A program made the position numbers and the translations under genes. Below the pieces are notes generated by a model that ran no database searches, was not told the DNA's origin, and was given only the letters and a program-made list of their open reading frames with translations. Positions 13,545-13,863 of a stretch of DNA of 13,863 nt are shown here, piece by piece (position 1 is the first letter of the stretch; every line of letters begins with the position of its first letter). The stretch is from Nitrospirota bacterium (lineage in GTDB: Bacteria > Nitrospirota > 9FT-COMBO-42-15 > HDB-SIOI813). The stretch is taken from NCBI GenBank assembly GCA_023248365.1, contig JAHFER010000014.1, positions 1 to 13,863 on the forward strand, written 5' to 3'.

Positions 13545-13863
13545 TTATTCTTTCTTACTTATAGTTATATACAGAAAGCCCTCTTTTTCTTTGAGCTCTG
13601 CCTTAATATTCTTAGTATCTACTCCAGGCGGGAGCATAAGTATACGCTCGAATTCACCGTAATTAATCTCCATCTGGTGATATATCAGCCCTAATTTTTC
13701 AAGAGGATTTCCCCTTGTTCCACGAATAATGAGTTGCCTGTCGTCTAAAGTAAGGGATATATCCTCCTTTGGAACCCCTGGTATCTCAATCTTAATTATT
13801 ACCTCATCATCAACCTCATACATGTCTGTAAGGGGTCTCCAGCTTCTTTCTGCAAGCAGGTAA
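13545..13863 (-). CDS. HSP20 small heat-shock protein, N-terminus cut by the right edge
   Basis: The frame is open to the end of the window. Upstream of the first internal ATG (13823) it continues as YLLAERSWRPLTD, which fits the W-x-P-x-D lead-in of the HSP20 family, so that ATG is not the true start. The visible part is the alpha-crystallin domain: DMYEVDDEVIIKIEIPGVPK, then LTLDDRQLIIRGTR, a GEFERILMLPPGVD strand and the closing AELKEKEGFLYITISKKE. The A-x-x-x-x-G-x-L motif appears as AELKEKEGFL. Small heat-shock proteins hold unfolded proteins in an ATP-independent manner. Placed 12 bp before lon, it forms a holdase-protease operon. Promoter and first exon part of the protein are outside the window. 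Confidence 0.93.
   Translation of the reverse strand, partial: YLLAERSWRPLTDMYEVDDEVIIKIEIPGVPKEDISLTLDDRQLIIRGTRGNPLEKLGLIYHQMEINYGEFERILMLPPGVDTKNIKAELKEKEGFLYITISKKE

Overview
The window looks like an ordinary chromosomal stretch from a Gram-negative, probably anaerobic or environmental bacterium. The Gram-negative call rests on an RND-type periplasmic adaptor with a lipoprotein signal and on a second large exported lipoprotein. Base composition is moderately AT-rich. Protein style (hsp20-lon pair, NAD-dependent LigA, a baeRF-type protein) and two kinds of palindromic intergenic repeat would fit Nitrospirota or former Deltaproteobacteria, but that is inference and no marker here settles the phylum. 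No phage, plasmid, CRISPR, tRNA or rRNA gene was recognised.

Left part (1-2040). A tetR-family repressor gene on the minus strand leads a small operon and overlaps, by ATGA, the start of an RND efflux adaptor gene that runs off the left edge. Its promoter is very clear and carries two identical-architecture operators (TGAAC-N4-GTTCA), one across the transcription start and one across the start codon. Diverging from it is a YbaK-type aminoacyl-tRNA deacylase gene. A possible 45-codon minus-strand ORF follows.

Middle plus-strand operon (2018-5478). An alpha/beta hydrolase, a propeller-type lipoprotein and a class I SAM methyltransferase are closely spaced behind an extended -10 promoter. A large inverted repeat made of 8-bp tandem units is built into the 5' end of the lipoprotein frame, and a related half-copy lies just before the hydrolase. 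The operon ends at a second type of palindromic repeat.

Minus-strand block (5610-13863). Reading in the direction of transcription: hsp20 (cut by the right edge), lon, then a 214-bp gap, ligA, a bacterial eRF1-like (baeRF) protein with a zinc ribbon, and an OmpR-type response regulator with its histidine kinase. The hsp20-lon gap is 12 bp and suggests a protein quality-control operon. The lon-ligA gap holds, on the opposite strand, a 43-codon fragment that reads as the ATP-lid part of a CheA-type kinase, ending in a perfect 14-bp tandem duplication: a gene remnant.

I see no convincing new multi-gene system. The items most worth a second look are the tetR double operator, the CheA remnant, the repeat that supplies part of a lipoprotein signal peptide, the baeRF protein, and the direct repeat in front of the two-component operon.
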